DNA of 38,144 bases, taken from the NCBI GenBank assembly GCA_900764755.1, contig CAAFPE010000093.1, forward strand, positions 1-38,144, in the 5' to 3' direction. A model generated the notes under the pieces. The model worked only from the letters and a program-made list of their open reading frames with translations, was not told the DNA's origin and searched no databases. Positions within the stretch are counted from its first letter, which is position 1. The number at the start of each line of letters is the position of its first letter. Both the position numbers and the translations under genes were made by a program. Positions 31,979-38,144 of this stretch are shown piece by piece. This DNA comes from an uncultured Oscillospiraceae bacterium. GTDB lineage: Bacteria > Bacillota > Clostridia > Oscillospirales > Oscillospiraceae.

Positions 31979-32464
31979 TTATTTGGTAGAAAACTCATTC
32001 TGGAAAAAGGCGGTGAATGCCTCCAGCTCCTCCTTCTGATAGAGGTAGATGTACAGGCTCTCATCCTCCAGCCATTCATAGGCGTTGATGCCAATGTACC
32101 CCTTCCGGTCGGGATAGATAATGAAGGCGTCAGTGGGGTACTTGTTCCGGTACGCCTTGTGGATCTCCTCCCGGCGGTAGTAGGTGGGGGCGCCATATCC
32201 GGAGAGGTCGGGAACAGTAGGCACCACCACGATGGTTCGGGTGGCCTCATTCCATCCCACGATCAAATTGCCGATTTGGGTCTTGCTCCCGTGGACAAAG
32301 CCATAATTGAACCGCTTGACATCCTCGGTATAGCCCACGATCAGGCGGTACTCCTCGCCGTGCTCCACCGCCTGGTCAAACATTGCACGCACCTTTTTTG
32401 CGTTGGCCGCGCTCTTTTCCATATCCGGCTCCGGCCCCTTAAACAGTTTGCTGAACAGTCCCAT
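31979..32464 (-). CDS. Hypothetical protein of the accessory array
   Basis: A 161-residue soluble protein. After a short amphipathic start (MGLFSKLFKGPEP) comes a beta-rich body: YRLIVGYTEDVKRFNYGFVH, IGNLIVGWNEATRTIVVVPT, and DAFIIYPDRKGYIGINAYEW. I do not recognise the family. Two ATGs compete: 32470 is only two bases from AGGAGG, so 32464 with 8-base spacing is chosen. It is followed by the small membrane protein gene. The short charged N-terminus could bind membrane but is not a signal peptide. Confidence 0.7.
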   Translation of the reverse strand: MGLFSKLFKGPEPDMEKSAANAKKVRAMFDQAVEHGEEYRLIVGYTEDVKRFNYGFVHGSKTQIGNLIVGWNEATRTIVVVPTVPDLSGYGAPTYYRREEIHKAYRNKYPTDAFIIYPDRKGYIGINAYEWLEDESLYIYLYQKEELEAFTAFFQNEFSTK

Positions 32465-32476
32465 AATCATATCCTC

Positions 32477-32560
32477 CTAATCATATTTGAAAGTATTTAA
32501 ATATAACTTCTCGACCTGGATCACCGGGCCGTAAAAGCCGTTGATGCTGTGGTTCTTGTC
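32477..32560 (-). pseudogene. Orphan C-terminal coding remnant (27 codons)
   Basis: The gap between two array genes reads in one frame as DKNHSINGFYGPVIQVEK, then LYLNTFKYD and TAG, just upstream of the next gene's AGGAGG. The amino-acid pattern looks like a real protein C-terminus (balanced, aromatic-rich, ending at the operon junction) rather than non-coding sequence. It is in a different frame from the LRR/NTF2 gene whose stop it overlaps. The likely origin is an earlier immunity-type gene replaced or truncated by recombination. This rests on inspection alone. Confidence 0.4.
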
Positions 32561-33518
32561 ACAATTCTGCCCGCTGCCAGCCGTCCAACCGCTCCTGCAC
32601 CCCGTCGATCTTCCAGCCTCTGTCCACACGCTTCATGAGAAAGCGGCGGTCAAAGCCTGTATTTTCCTCCCTGGTGTAGATGTAAAGCTTGTTCCGGGTA
32701 ACCTGCTCCGCGTCCAGGAACTGCTCGCCCTTGTAAGTGCCTTGGGCGCTGTACGAGAGGCCCAGGGGACGGTAACCCATACGGGGCTTTTCACTCACAT
32801 ACTTCTCCCAGATGGCCAGCAGGCGGGGCACAGCTTCGGCATCCTCAAACCCGGCCTGCTCCATGTACTGCTCCCATTCTGTCATTTCCGCAAAGAAAGC
32901 GGACAACACCCTGCGGCATTCCTCCGCCGCCTGTTCGTCCAGCCGGACGGGCTTTTTGGCCTTTTCCCGCTGAAGCTGGGAGAAGTGTTCCATCTGCTCT
33001 TTGGTGAATTGCTCATGGGCCACCGGCTTGATGTAGTGGTTGCCAGCGACATCCAGCAGGCCCTCGTATGTCACAGCGGTATGGTCCATCTGAATGTGGG
33101 AGAGCTTGGGGATGGAGGCCGCCTGGAGCAGCCCGGCGTCGTCCAGCCCGGTGCGGTTGAGGGTCAGAAGGTCCAGCTTGCAGCCTTGTAAGCTGGATAG
33201 GCCGCTGCCGTTGATTCCGGCGTTGCCATCCAGAAGCAGATAGCGCAGCTTGGGCATGGCGGCAAAGACCGGAAAGCAGGCGTCGGTGAGGGTGCCGTTC
33301 TCTACACCGAAATTGACCATATTTTTATGTCCGGCAAAGGGCGCCAGCAGTTCATCCGTCACCGGACAGTCTTTCACATGGAAGCCCACCAGGGTGTAAC
33401 CAGCCAGGCGCTCCATGATCTCCGGGGTCAGCTCCGGGACTTCAAACTGCTTCTCTCCGTCTAAGGTCAGAACACCATTTTCCCAGTCTGCTGTTCTGGC
33501 CCGTTTTGGTAATTCCAT
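32559..33518 (-). CDS. LRR-like protein with a C-terminal NTF2-like domain
   Basis: A 319-residue protein. Residues of about 30-170 contain irregular leucine-rich-type repeats (MPKLRYLLLDGNAGINGSGL, CKLDLLTLNRTGLDDAGLLQ, IPKLSHIQMDHTAVTYEGLL). The last 120 residues (AIWEKYVSEKPRMGYRPLGL, then RRFLMKRVDRGWKIDGVQE) match the NTF2-fold immunity family, in which a Lys-Arg-Val-x-x-Gly-Trp-x-Ile-Asp-Gly motif is typical. The ATG follows AGGAGG, 12 bases after the DUF4241-containing gene. Immunity to a toxin is inferred from the domain class. Confidence 0.8.
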   Translation of the reverse strand: MELPKRARTADWENGVLTLDGEKQFEVPELTPEIMERLAGYTLVGFHVKDCPVTDELLAPFAGHKNMVNFGVENGTLTDACFPVFAAMPKLRYLLLDGNAGINGSGLSSLQGCKLDLLTLNRTGLDDAGLLQAASIPKLSHIQMDHTAVTYEGLLDVAGNHYIKPVAHEQFTKEQMEHFSQLQREKAKKPVRLDEQAAEECRRVLSAFFAEMTEWEQYMEQAGFEDAEAVPRLLAIWEKYVSEKPRMGYRPLGLSYSAQGTYKGEQFLDAEQVTRNKLYIYTREENTGFDRRFLMKRVDRGWKIDGVQERLDGWQRAEL

Positions 33519-33529
33519 TGCCTACCTCC

Positions 33530-34261
33530 TTATTCCTGCTCTTTGTAGCTGGCTTCAATGTCGATGAACCGCACATACACGGCGCAGACCTCACCTTTTG
33601 CGTCATAGCCAAAGTAGACGGGATAGTAACCGTCCCCCCAGCCGGAGGCGAAGATGGGCAGGTTGCAGTCCGTGTCCGGCACCGTCCAGTTGAGCCAGTC
33701 GCCATAGTCCCCCTGATACTTGGGGTGGGCTTTGGCGTTTTCCTCCAGCAAGTCGCAGAACAGGTCGTTGTATGGGTCGATGTCCGGGTCCTCCTCCAGC
33801 CGCTTGGCCCAGTATTCCTTGAAGGCTACCTGGGTCTGGATGTCCGCCACACAGCCCATCCCGGCGTCTACACCAAAGCCGAAGTAGTCATCATCTCCAA
33901 TCGCCGCGTCCAGTTCCTCGCTGCCTGTCATGCCCAGCTCATAGCGGACGGGCTTCTTCGGAGAAACCTCCACCTTGACGCAGGCGTAGCGGTCGCCGTA
34001 TTGTTCGCTGGGCACCACGCAGATCTTTACGGGATAAGTTCCAGAGGGGATGGTCTGAAGGAACGGCAGAGCGTCCTCCAGCTCCACCAGCGGATCGCAG
34101 GCGAAGATTTGCCCAGTGGGGAAATGGACGGTTCCAATCTCCAGCACATCCACCCCCATATTTCCAATCACTTTTTCTGTAAAATAGGCCTCTAAGTCAA
34201 CTTTGCAGGCCAGCTTGTCCTTGATAGACTCGTATTTGTTCAACCATTCGGTCGTAGACAT
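33530..34261 (-). CDS. Possible independently translated DUF4241-like protein
   Basis: Within the long frame, ATG 34261 begins MSTTEWLNKYESIKDKLACK, and AAAGGAGA lies at 34276-34269, giving ideal spacing. The product would be 243 residues, the usual size of free-standing DUF4241 proteins, and the domain begins right there. This suggests that a stop codon between two genes was lost, or that both long and short products are made. No stop separates it from the upstream part. Confidence 0.55.
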   Translation of the reverse strand: MSTTEWLNKYESIKDKLACKVDLEAYFTEKVIGNMGVDVLEIGTVHFPTGQIFACDPLVELEDALPFLQTIPSGTYPVKICVVPSEQYGDRYACVKVEVSPKKPVRYELGMTGSEELDAAIGDDDYFGFGVDAGMGCVADIQTQVAFKEYWAKRLEEDPDIDPYNDLFCDLLEENAKAHPKYQGDYGDWLNWTVPDTDCNLPIFASGWGDGYYPVYFGYDAKGEVCAVYVRFIDIEASYKEQE

Positions 34262-36757
34262 AACGGTTTCTCCTTTCGGTTCCAGCTCCACCCGGATGAT
34301 GGGCCGGTAAAAGTCATAGTCGCCATTCAGTTCGCTTTCCTCCTGCACTTCCGGCTTGCGGTGCGGGGAACAGGGCAGGAACCCGAGGAACGGTCCCAGT
34401 CCGCCGCAGATATTACACCCACCGTCACCGCCGCAGGTGGTAAACTTGTCTGCCTTCACCACTTCCCGCATATAGGGATCGTAGGCGATGGACAGGCCGA
34501 AGAAGTTGGGCTCTTCCATGTCGTAGGGCCTGTTCTCGTCCTCCTCTATGTCCTCAAACCAGTGCAGGCGCATGGAGTAGTCCAGCCCATCTCCCCAGGG
34601 GAACAGGGTACAGCACCCGCCGCCACACAGGTAGGACCACTCATCCGCCGTAGGCAGTGAAAGGCCCCGCTTTTCCAACTCTTCAAGAAGGGCATGGTAG
34701 TCTGTGCGGTGATAGAGCCAAATCTGAAAGCCCGTTTCTGTTCGATCTATACGGGCTGATTGATGCAAGGTAAGGCTGTCAAGGTCGCTCCAGGCAAAAT
34801 CACGAAACTGCCTCAGCCAGTCAGGGTGGGCAGTCAATCTGGGATCGTCCATCTGAACCGGCTCCCAGCAGAGTTCCTCCAACTCCCGGCCTGACAGCAT
34901 GGGACCGATGGCCGCCTGCCGGACGGGAGCCATGCTTTCTCCAATGAATTCTGCCGGGTCCTGCTCCAGTTCCCATTCTTGAAACAGGTACTCTAATTCC
35001 TCCCGGCTCTCCTGATTCAGTCCCACGGCAAACCTGTCCCAGCCAAGGGTAACGGTATCACCGGGAACAAAGACAAACTCCCGGCCATTTTTTTCGAAGA
35101 TACCAGTGGTGCAGCTCTGTCCCCAGCGGTCAAAGTGCTCCATCCGCACAAAATCCAAGTGGTACTGCTCTGCAATCTGCTCCATCAGTGCTTGCCTTTT
35201 CTCAGGGGAGAGCCGGTCAAACTGAGGACGGAGGAGCATATTCTCCCTGTCCGACTGATCAGTTTCACACTCCTGCGGCGGCTCTGGTTCCTCCCCTGGG
35301 AGGAAGAACGGCAGATTCGGATAAGTTTCTGGATACTCCCGCCATGGCTCCAGCTTTTTGGGCTTGTTTGCCGAGCGCAAAAAGCCCCAGAAGTCAATGG
35401 GGTAACGGAACACCGGCCCAACCCTGTCCCGCCGGGTGACAATGACCACCGTGCCATCGGTGAGTATTCCAATGTGCTGCATTTTCTCTCCGCCGAACAT
35501 TCCCGGACGGATGCGCAGCACCTCCCTTGTGCTTATGTTGATAAGCTGGACAAAGTCATCAGAGAGGATCTCTCCATTTCCCTGCACCAGCAGCCAATCT
35601 TCGGTAAACCAGCGAAGTTTCAGCCCCTCACCCATTCCGGGCAGGGCGGCGATCCGGCACCGCCCGGTGTCCATGTCCAGCTCCAGCAGGCATTCCTTCA
35701 CCCGCCACTTGCCGCTGACGGCGTGGATCATGTAGATGCGGCCTGTGCCGGGAACGGGAACTGCTTCGGAGAGGTGGTCGTATCCGTACAAAGGGAAGGG
35801 GTGCTCCGTGACCTTGCCACTTTCGCAGAGGTAAATGCGCCCTTTGTACCACTCGTTGGAAAAGTAGACCCGGCCCAAACCGTCCGCCGTGATACCGCAG
35901 TGGTAGGTGCCGCTCCAGTCGTCCTTGGATAGCGGCCAGTTTTTTACATCCTGACAGGTACCCCGGCCGGTCAGTTCGATCCGTGTGGCATTGGTAGGAT
36001 CACCCACCCAGAGGGAATGGTCTGTCCAACAAAAAGATTTCGGCGCTCCCTCATATCCGATAGGGGAGGGTTCAAAAAAGCTTAGGGTATTGGGGTTTTT
36101 GCAGAGCAATGCCGTTCCAATCAGTCCGCTTGCAGAGGCCCTTGAGGCGGCATACAGCCCGGTTTTATCCGAATAGGAAAGGCACCCGAAATGGCATAGG
36201 CTCTTGGAGCGGGTCACCTTTGGCGGGCGGCAGCGCAGATCGGCCACACAGCCATAGTTCCATTCATCGGAATGAGTGCTTTTCCATTCCCCCGCCGCAA
36301 AGTCCCCCGCCAGGGAGTTGAAGAAGTAGTCATATCCATCATCCTCAAGGACATACTCCTCGCAGGGCATCAGCGCCCCGGGGTCCTGCTCCTTGGCGTG
36401 GCCGCCCCATTTTCGCCCCGGCTGTCTCATCAGGCAGCAATATTGTCCCTGCTTTTTGCAGTAATGTTCCCATTCGCTGCGTTCTTCCTCTGGAATCAGG
36501 ACAAACAGGTATTCATCCTCATCGTCCAGGTTATACAGGGCCCAGCCGAAGGCAGAGAGTTCCTGTCCCAGGGCTGCCGCCCCTTTTTCGTGGGGCAGTT
36601 TCATATATTGGACGCCGACGGCATCAAAGCGTTCATCCAGCAGCGCCGGGACCTGTGCGCCCCATTTTTCTCGAAGTTCTGCCAGAGTGTCCTGTACGGC
36701 TCCGTCAAATTTCAGAATGTCCAGCGCATCATCTATGATTTGTGCCCAGTCTGGCAT
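33530..36757 (-). CDS. Three-part protein: propeller-like, FGE/SUMF-like and DUF4241-like
   Basis: A 1075-residue protein. Residues of about 150-480 show beta-propeller-like repeats (DGLGRVYFSNEWYKGRIYLC, PGTGRIYMIHAVSGKWRV, HIGILTDGTVVIVTRR). Residues of about 507-825 resemble formylglycine-generating-enzyme/SUMF folds: FVFVPGDTVTLG, then LSLPTADEWSYLCGGG and FPWGD near 700-722, with a Cys cluster (C-x5-C-x2-C). Residues 833-1075 match DUF4241 (VHFPTGQIFACDPLVE, then PSGTYPVKICVV and FGFGVDAGMGCVADIQ). The start at 36757 follows AAGGGGG. An internal ATG at 34261 has its own AAAGGAG. It may be one fused protein, or a long protein plus a separately started DUF4241 protein. Confidence 0.8.
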   Translation of the reverse strand: MPDWAQIIDDALDILKFDGAVQDTLAELREKWGAQVPALLDERFDAVGVQYMKLPHEKGAAALGQELSAFGWALYNLDDEDEYLFVLIPEEERSEWEHYCKKQGQYCCLMRQPGRKWGGHAKEQDPGALMPCEEYVLEDDGYDYFFNSLAGDFAAGEWKSTHSDEWNYGCVADLRCRPPKVTRSKSLCHFGCLSYSDKTGLYAASRASASGLIGTALLCKNPNTLSFFEPSPIGYEGAPKSFCWTDHSLWVGDPTNATRIELTGRGTCQDVKNWPLSKDDWSGTYHCGITADGLGRVYFSNEWYKGRIYLCESGKVTEHPFPLYGYDHLSEAVPVPGTGRIYMIHAVSGKWRVKECLLELDMDTGRCRIAALPGMGEGLKLRWFTEDWLLVQGNGEILSDDFVQLINISTREVLRIRPGMFGGEKMQHIGILTDGTVVIVTRRDRVGPVFRYPIDFWGFLRSANKPKKLEPWREYPETYPNLPFFLPGEEPEPPQECETDQSDRENMLLRPQFDRLSPEKRQALMEQIAEQYHLDFVRMEHFDRWGQSCTTGIFEKNGREFVFVPGDTVTLGWDRFAVGLNQESREELEYLFQEWELEQDPAEFIGESMAPVRQAAIGPMLSGRELEELCWEPVQMDDPRLTAHPDWLRQFRDFAWSDLDSLTLHQSARIDRTETGFQIWLYHRTDYHALLEELEKRGLSLPTADEWSYLCGGGCCTLFPWGDGLDYSMRLHWFEDIEEDENRPYDMEEPNFFGLSIAYDPYMREVVKADKFTTCGGDGGCNICGGLGPFLGFLPCSPHRKPEVQEESELNGDYDFYRPIIRVELEPKGETVMSTTEWLNKYESIKDKLACKVDLEAYFTEKVIGNMGVDVLEIGTVHFPTGQIFACDPLVELEDALPFLQTIPSGTYPVKICVVPSEQYGDRYACVKVEVSPKKPVRYELGMTGSEELDAAIGDDDYFGFGVDAGMGCVADIQTQVAFKEYWAKRLEEDPDIDPYNDLFCDLLEENAKAHPKYQGDYGDWLNWTVPDTDCNLPIFASGWGDGYYPVYFGYDAKGEVCAVYVRFIDIEASYKEQE

Positions 36758-36780
36758 GAAAGTACCCCCTTTTTAGTGCC

Positions 36781-37456
36781 TCAAAGTTTGTTGCTCGGCC
36801 GCTTGACTGGCGTAGACATTACATCTGGAAAATGCTTACACAGAATCTCTGTGAATAAGGTCATTGCAAGAAACGGCTTGAGATTACCTGCTGCAATCTC
36901 AAAATATTGAGAATAGCCCCAATCCAACTCATCCTCTCCGCACCAAAAGTTGAGAAGTTCTGCACCCAGATCCATCTGCTGACTGGATAGGGATTTCCAT
37001 GGAATCTGTGACCGCAGATACTCCTGAACCTCTCTGAGCTGTTCTGTGGCAATGTGCTGATGGGCATAATCCTGCACATTCTTGAAATAGGTATCCAATT
37101 CTATGTAGCTGGGAAAGAGGCTGCTGCAATCAATCTTGGAAAACATCTCCGCCATACAGAGAATGCGCCGCCGGTGAAAAGCCTCCATTTCCCGTTCCAA
37201 GGCCTCGGCCTGAATCATTTCGTGTTTCTCTATACAGGCATAAGCTTCATTTTCTGGTATCTGGAACGCTTCGTCTACTTTTTTGGCTATGGTAAACATC
37301 TGGATTTCATCGGCATTCTTGCGCTTGCGCAGGTCATCCCAACTGCCTCGCTCCAATTGATCCTCTTTTGAAATAACAAGCAGAGCATATCGCCTGTGCC
37401 GGGTCAATTTCTCTCGTCAAACAGTAAGGACAAAGAATTTTCGCATTCTCACACAA
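36781..37456 (-). pseudogene. Zinc-ribbon protein gene with a one-base frameshift
   Basis: From a TTG at 37456, preceded by AAAGGAG, the frame reads CENAKILCPYCLTREIDPAQ, then AICSAC, a clear four-cysteine zinc ribbon. It soon hits a TGA. The remaining body (KEDQLERGSWDDLRKRKNAD onward, to the TGA at 36781) is in the next frame. Removing one A from the AAAA run at 37369-37366 joins them smoothly as CSACYFKEDQLERGSW. The restored protein would be about 224 residues: ribbon, charged helices, then a C-terminal domain (FWCGEDELDWGYSQYFEIAA). No family is recognised. It may be true decay, phase variation at a short A-run, or a sequencing error. Confidence 0.65.
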
Positions 37457-37475
37457 TCTGATCGGCTCCTTTATA

Positions 37476-37940
37476 TTATTCCATGTTCGCTTCTATTTCT
37501 TCCGCTTCCGACAAGCCATATACATCCGTTGGCGTATCCCCTGAAAACTCAACCATAAGTCCAAATGGCTCCCCCACAGGAAGGGTACAAATCTCAAAGT
37601 GCAGGCCCCATTCTGTCTCATCATAAAACAGAAATTGCGGCTGCTCGGCGGGAATCTCCGTTTCAGGGAATGGAGCGCGCTGCAATCCAAACTTCTCAGG
37701 GCTTTTACCAATCTGCGCCTGAATCTCATGCTCCGCTTTTGAAAGATACTCCCGCCAGTTTTGAAGCACAGAACGGATAAAATCCAGGTTTGCCGACCGG
37801 AGTTCAGATGTGTTCAAAATAATGGAAAACAGGATCTCTGTGTCTGCGATTCTTCCAGTCCAGCAGTGGATGGTCCCTGGTCCTTTCTGAAAGGTCAGTG
37901 CTCCCAATCCCAAATCGGAATGTTCAAAAAACTGTTCCAT
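37476..37940 (-). CDS. Hypothetical protein of the accessory array
   Basis: A 154-residue acidic protein: EHSDLGLGALTFQKGPGTIH, a helical middle (LDFIRSVLQNWREYLSKAEH), then FLFYDETEWGLHFEICTLPV and GLMVEFSGDTPTDVYGL. The pattern of strands with a Glu/Asp-rich end fits small immunity-type proteins, but I recognise no named family. The ATG follows a GGGGGAAG stretch. Its TAA overlaps the region that holds the ribosome site of the frameshifted zinc-ribbon gene, so the genes are tightly packed. Confidence 0.7.
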   Translation of the reverse strand: MEQFFEHSDLGLGALTFQKGPGTIHCWTGRIADTEILFSIILNTSELRSANLDFIRSVLQNWREYLSKAEHEIQAQIGKSPEKFGLQRAPFPETEIPAEQPQFLFYDETEWGLHFEICTLPVGEPFGLMVEFSGDTPTDVYGLSEAEEIEANME

Positions 37941-37964
37941 ATCATTCTTCCCCCAATCCCCAGG

Positions 37965-38144
37965 TTACAGCGACAGCCATGTGGTCAAAGCACTGATTTC
38001 CTCCCGCAGCAGCGGGGACTTGCCAGCGGCGGCAAAGGCTTTTTGGACACCGCCATAGCGCCGCCCGGAGCGATCCGCCAGCTGGAGCGCGGCTGCCTCC
38101 AGATTGGGAATCGCCATCACAGCATCTGCCAGCGCCTGGGCGGA
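37965..38144 (-). CDS. C-terminal end of a gene running off the right edge
   Basis: The frame is open from the window edge to the TAA at 37967-37965, giving 59 residues: SAQALADAVMAIPNLEAAAL, then QLADRSGRRYGGVQKAFAAA and LREEISALTTWLSL. It is Ala-rich and helical, and more GC-rich in codon use than the following array genes. It lies 24 bases upstream of the next start and is probably cotranscribed. It could be the tail of a partner (for example secreted or effector) protein, but the fragment is too short to name. Confidence 0.6.
   Translation of the reverse strand, partial: SAQALADAVMAIPNLEAAALQLADRSGRRYGGVQKAFAAAGKSPLLREEISALTTWLSL

Noticed and set aside
1..38144. CRISPR arrays, tRNA and rRNA genes
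   Set aside because: No regularly spaced direct repeats were found, no cloverleaf with the GGTTCGAATCC-type T arm, and no rRNA-like conserved blocks.

Overview
The window looks like a chromosome segment of a GC-rich, endospore-former-type Clostridium relative (Bacillota, Clostridia; an Oscillospiraceae/Flavonifractor-like gut anaerobe would fit). Supporting this are a Spo0H-type sigma factor, a permuted YlqF GTPase, YsxC, TrmK, an L19 gene with a structured leader, consensus SigA-type promoters and strong AGGAGG ribosome sites. This placement is inference. No tRNA, rRNA, CRISPR array or intact insertion sequence was seen.

Region 1 (1-5661) is a galactose block: the 3' part of an MglB-like galactose-binding protein gene with an in-frame TGA in its calcium loop, a LacI/GalR-type regulator, then galK-galE-galT (Leloir pathway). 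A shared palindromic operator lies in front of both the regulator and galK, which suggests one regulon. Region 2 (5700-8000) holds cysK (minus), a divergent patatin-like phospholipase gene and a small convergent ORF. cysK has an inverted repeat over its -10 box.

Region 3 (8000-16610) holds ruvC-ruvA-ruvB with two tandem DUF6054-like paralogues between ruvA and ruvB, an unknown gene, glmM, a sigH-like factor, a zinc-ribbon protein, an XRE regulator divergent from an unknown small gene, a DUF1858 protein, and the trmK-nif3 pair. Region 4 (16670-28332) is conserved housekeeping: rplS, ylqF-rnhB-yraN, thrC, a metallophosphoesterase, then the protein quality-control run tig-clpP-clpX-lon and engB. 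Lon has a seven-codon leader ORF directly in front of it.

Region 5 (28340-38144) is different in kind. After two perfect hairpins, everything lies on the minus strand, base composition is visibly less GC-rich, and the proteins are acidic and multidomain: TPR plus Suppressor-of-fused-like, LRR-like plus NTF2-like, and a three-part protein of propeller-like, FGE/SUMF-like and DUF4241-like segments. Small unknown proteins accompany them. Several of these folds are known as immunity proteins of polymorphic toxin systems, so the region is best read as an immunity-type or otherwise undescribed accessory array whose promoter, and any partner toxin, lies beyond the right edge. It shows decay and fusion: a one-base frameshift in a zinc-ribbon gene, a 27-codon orphan C-terminus between genes, and a ribosome site plus start codon embedded inside the 1075-residue reading frame.
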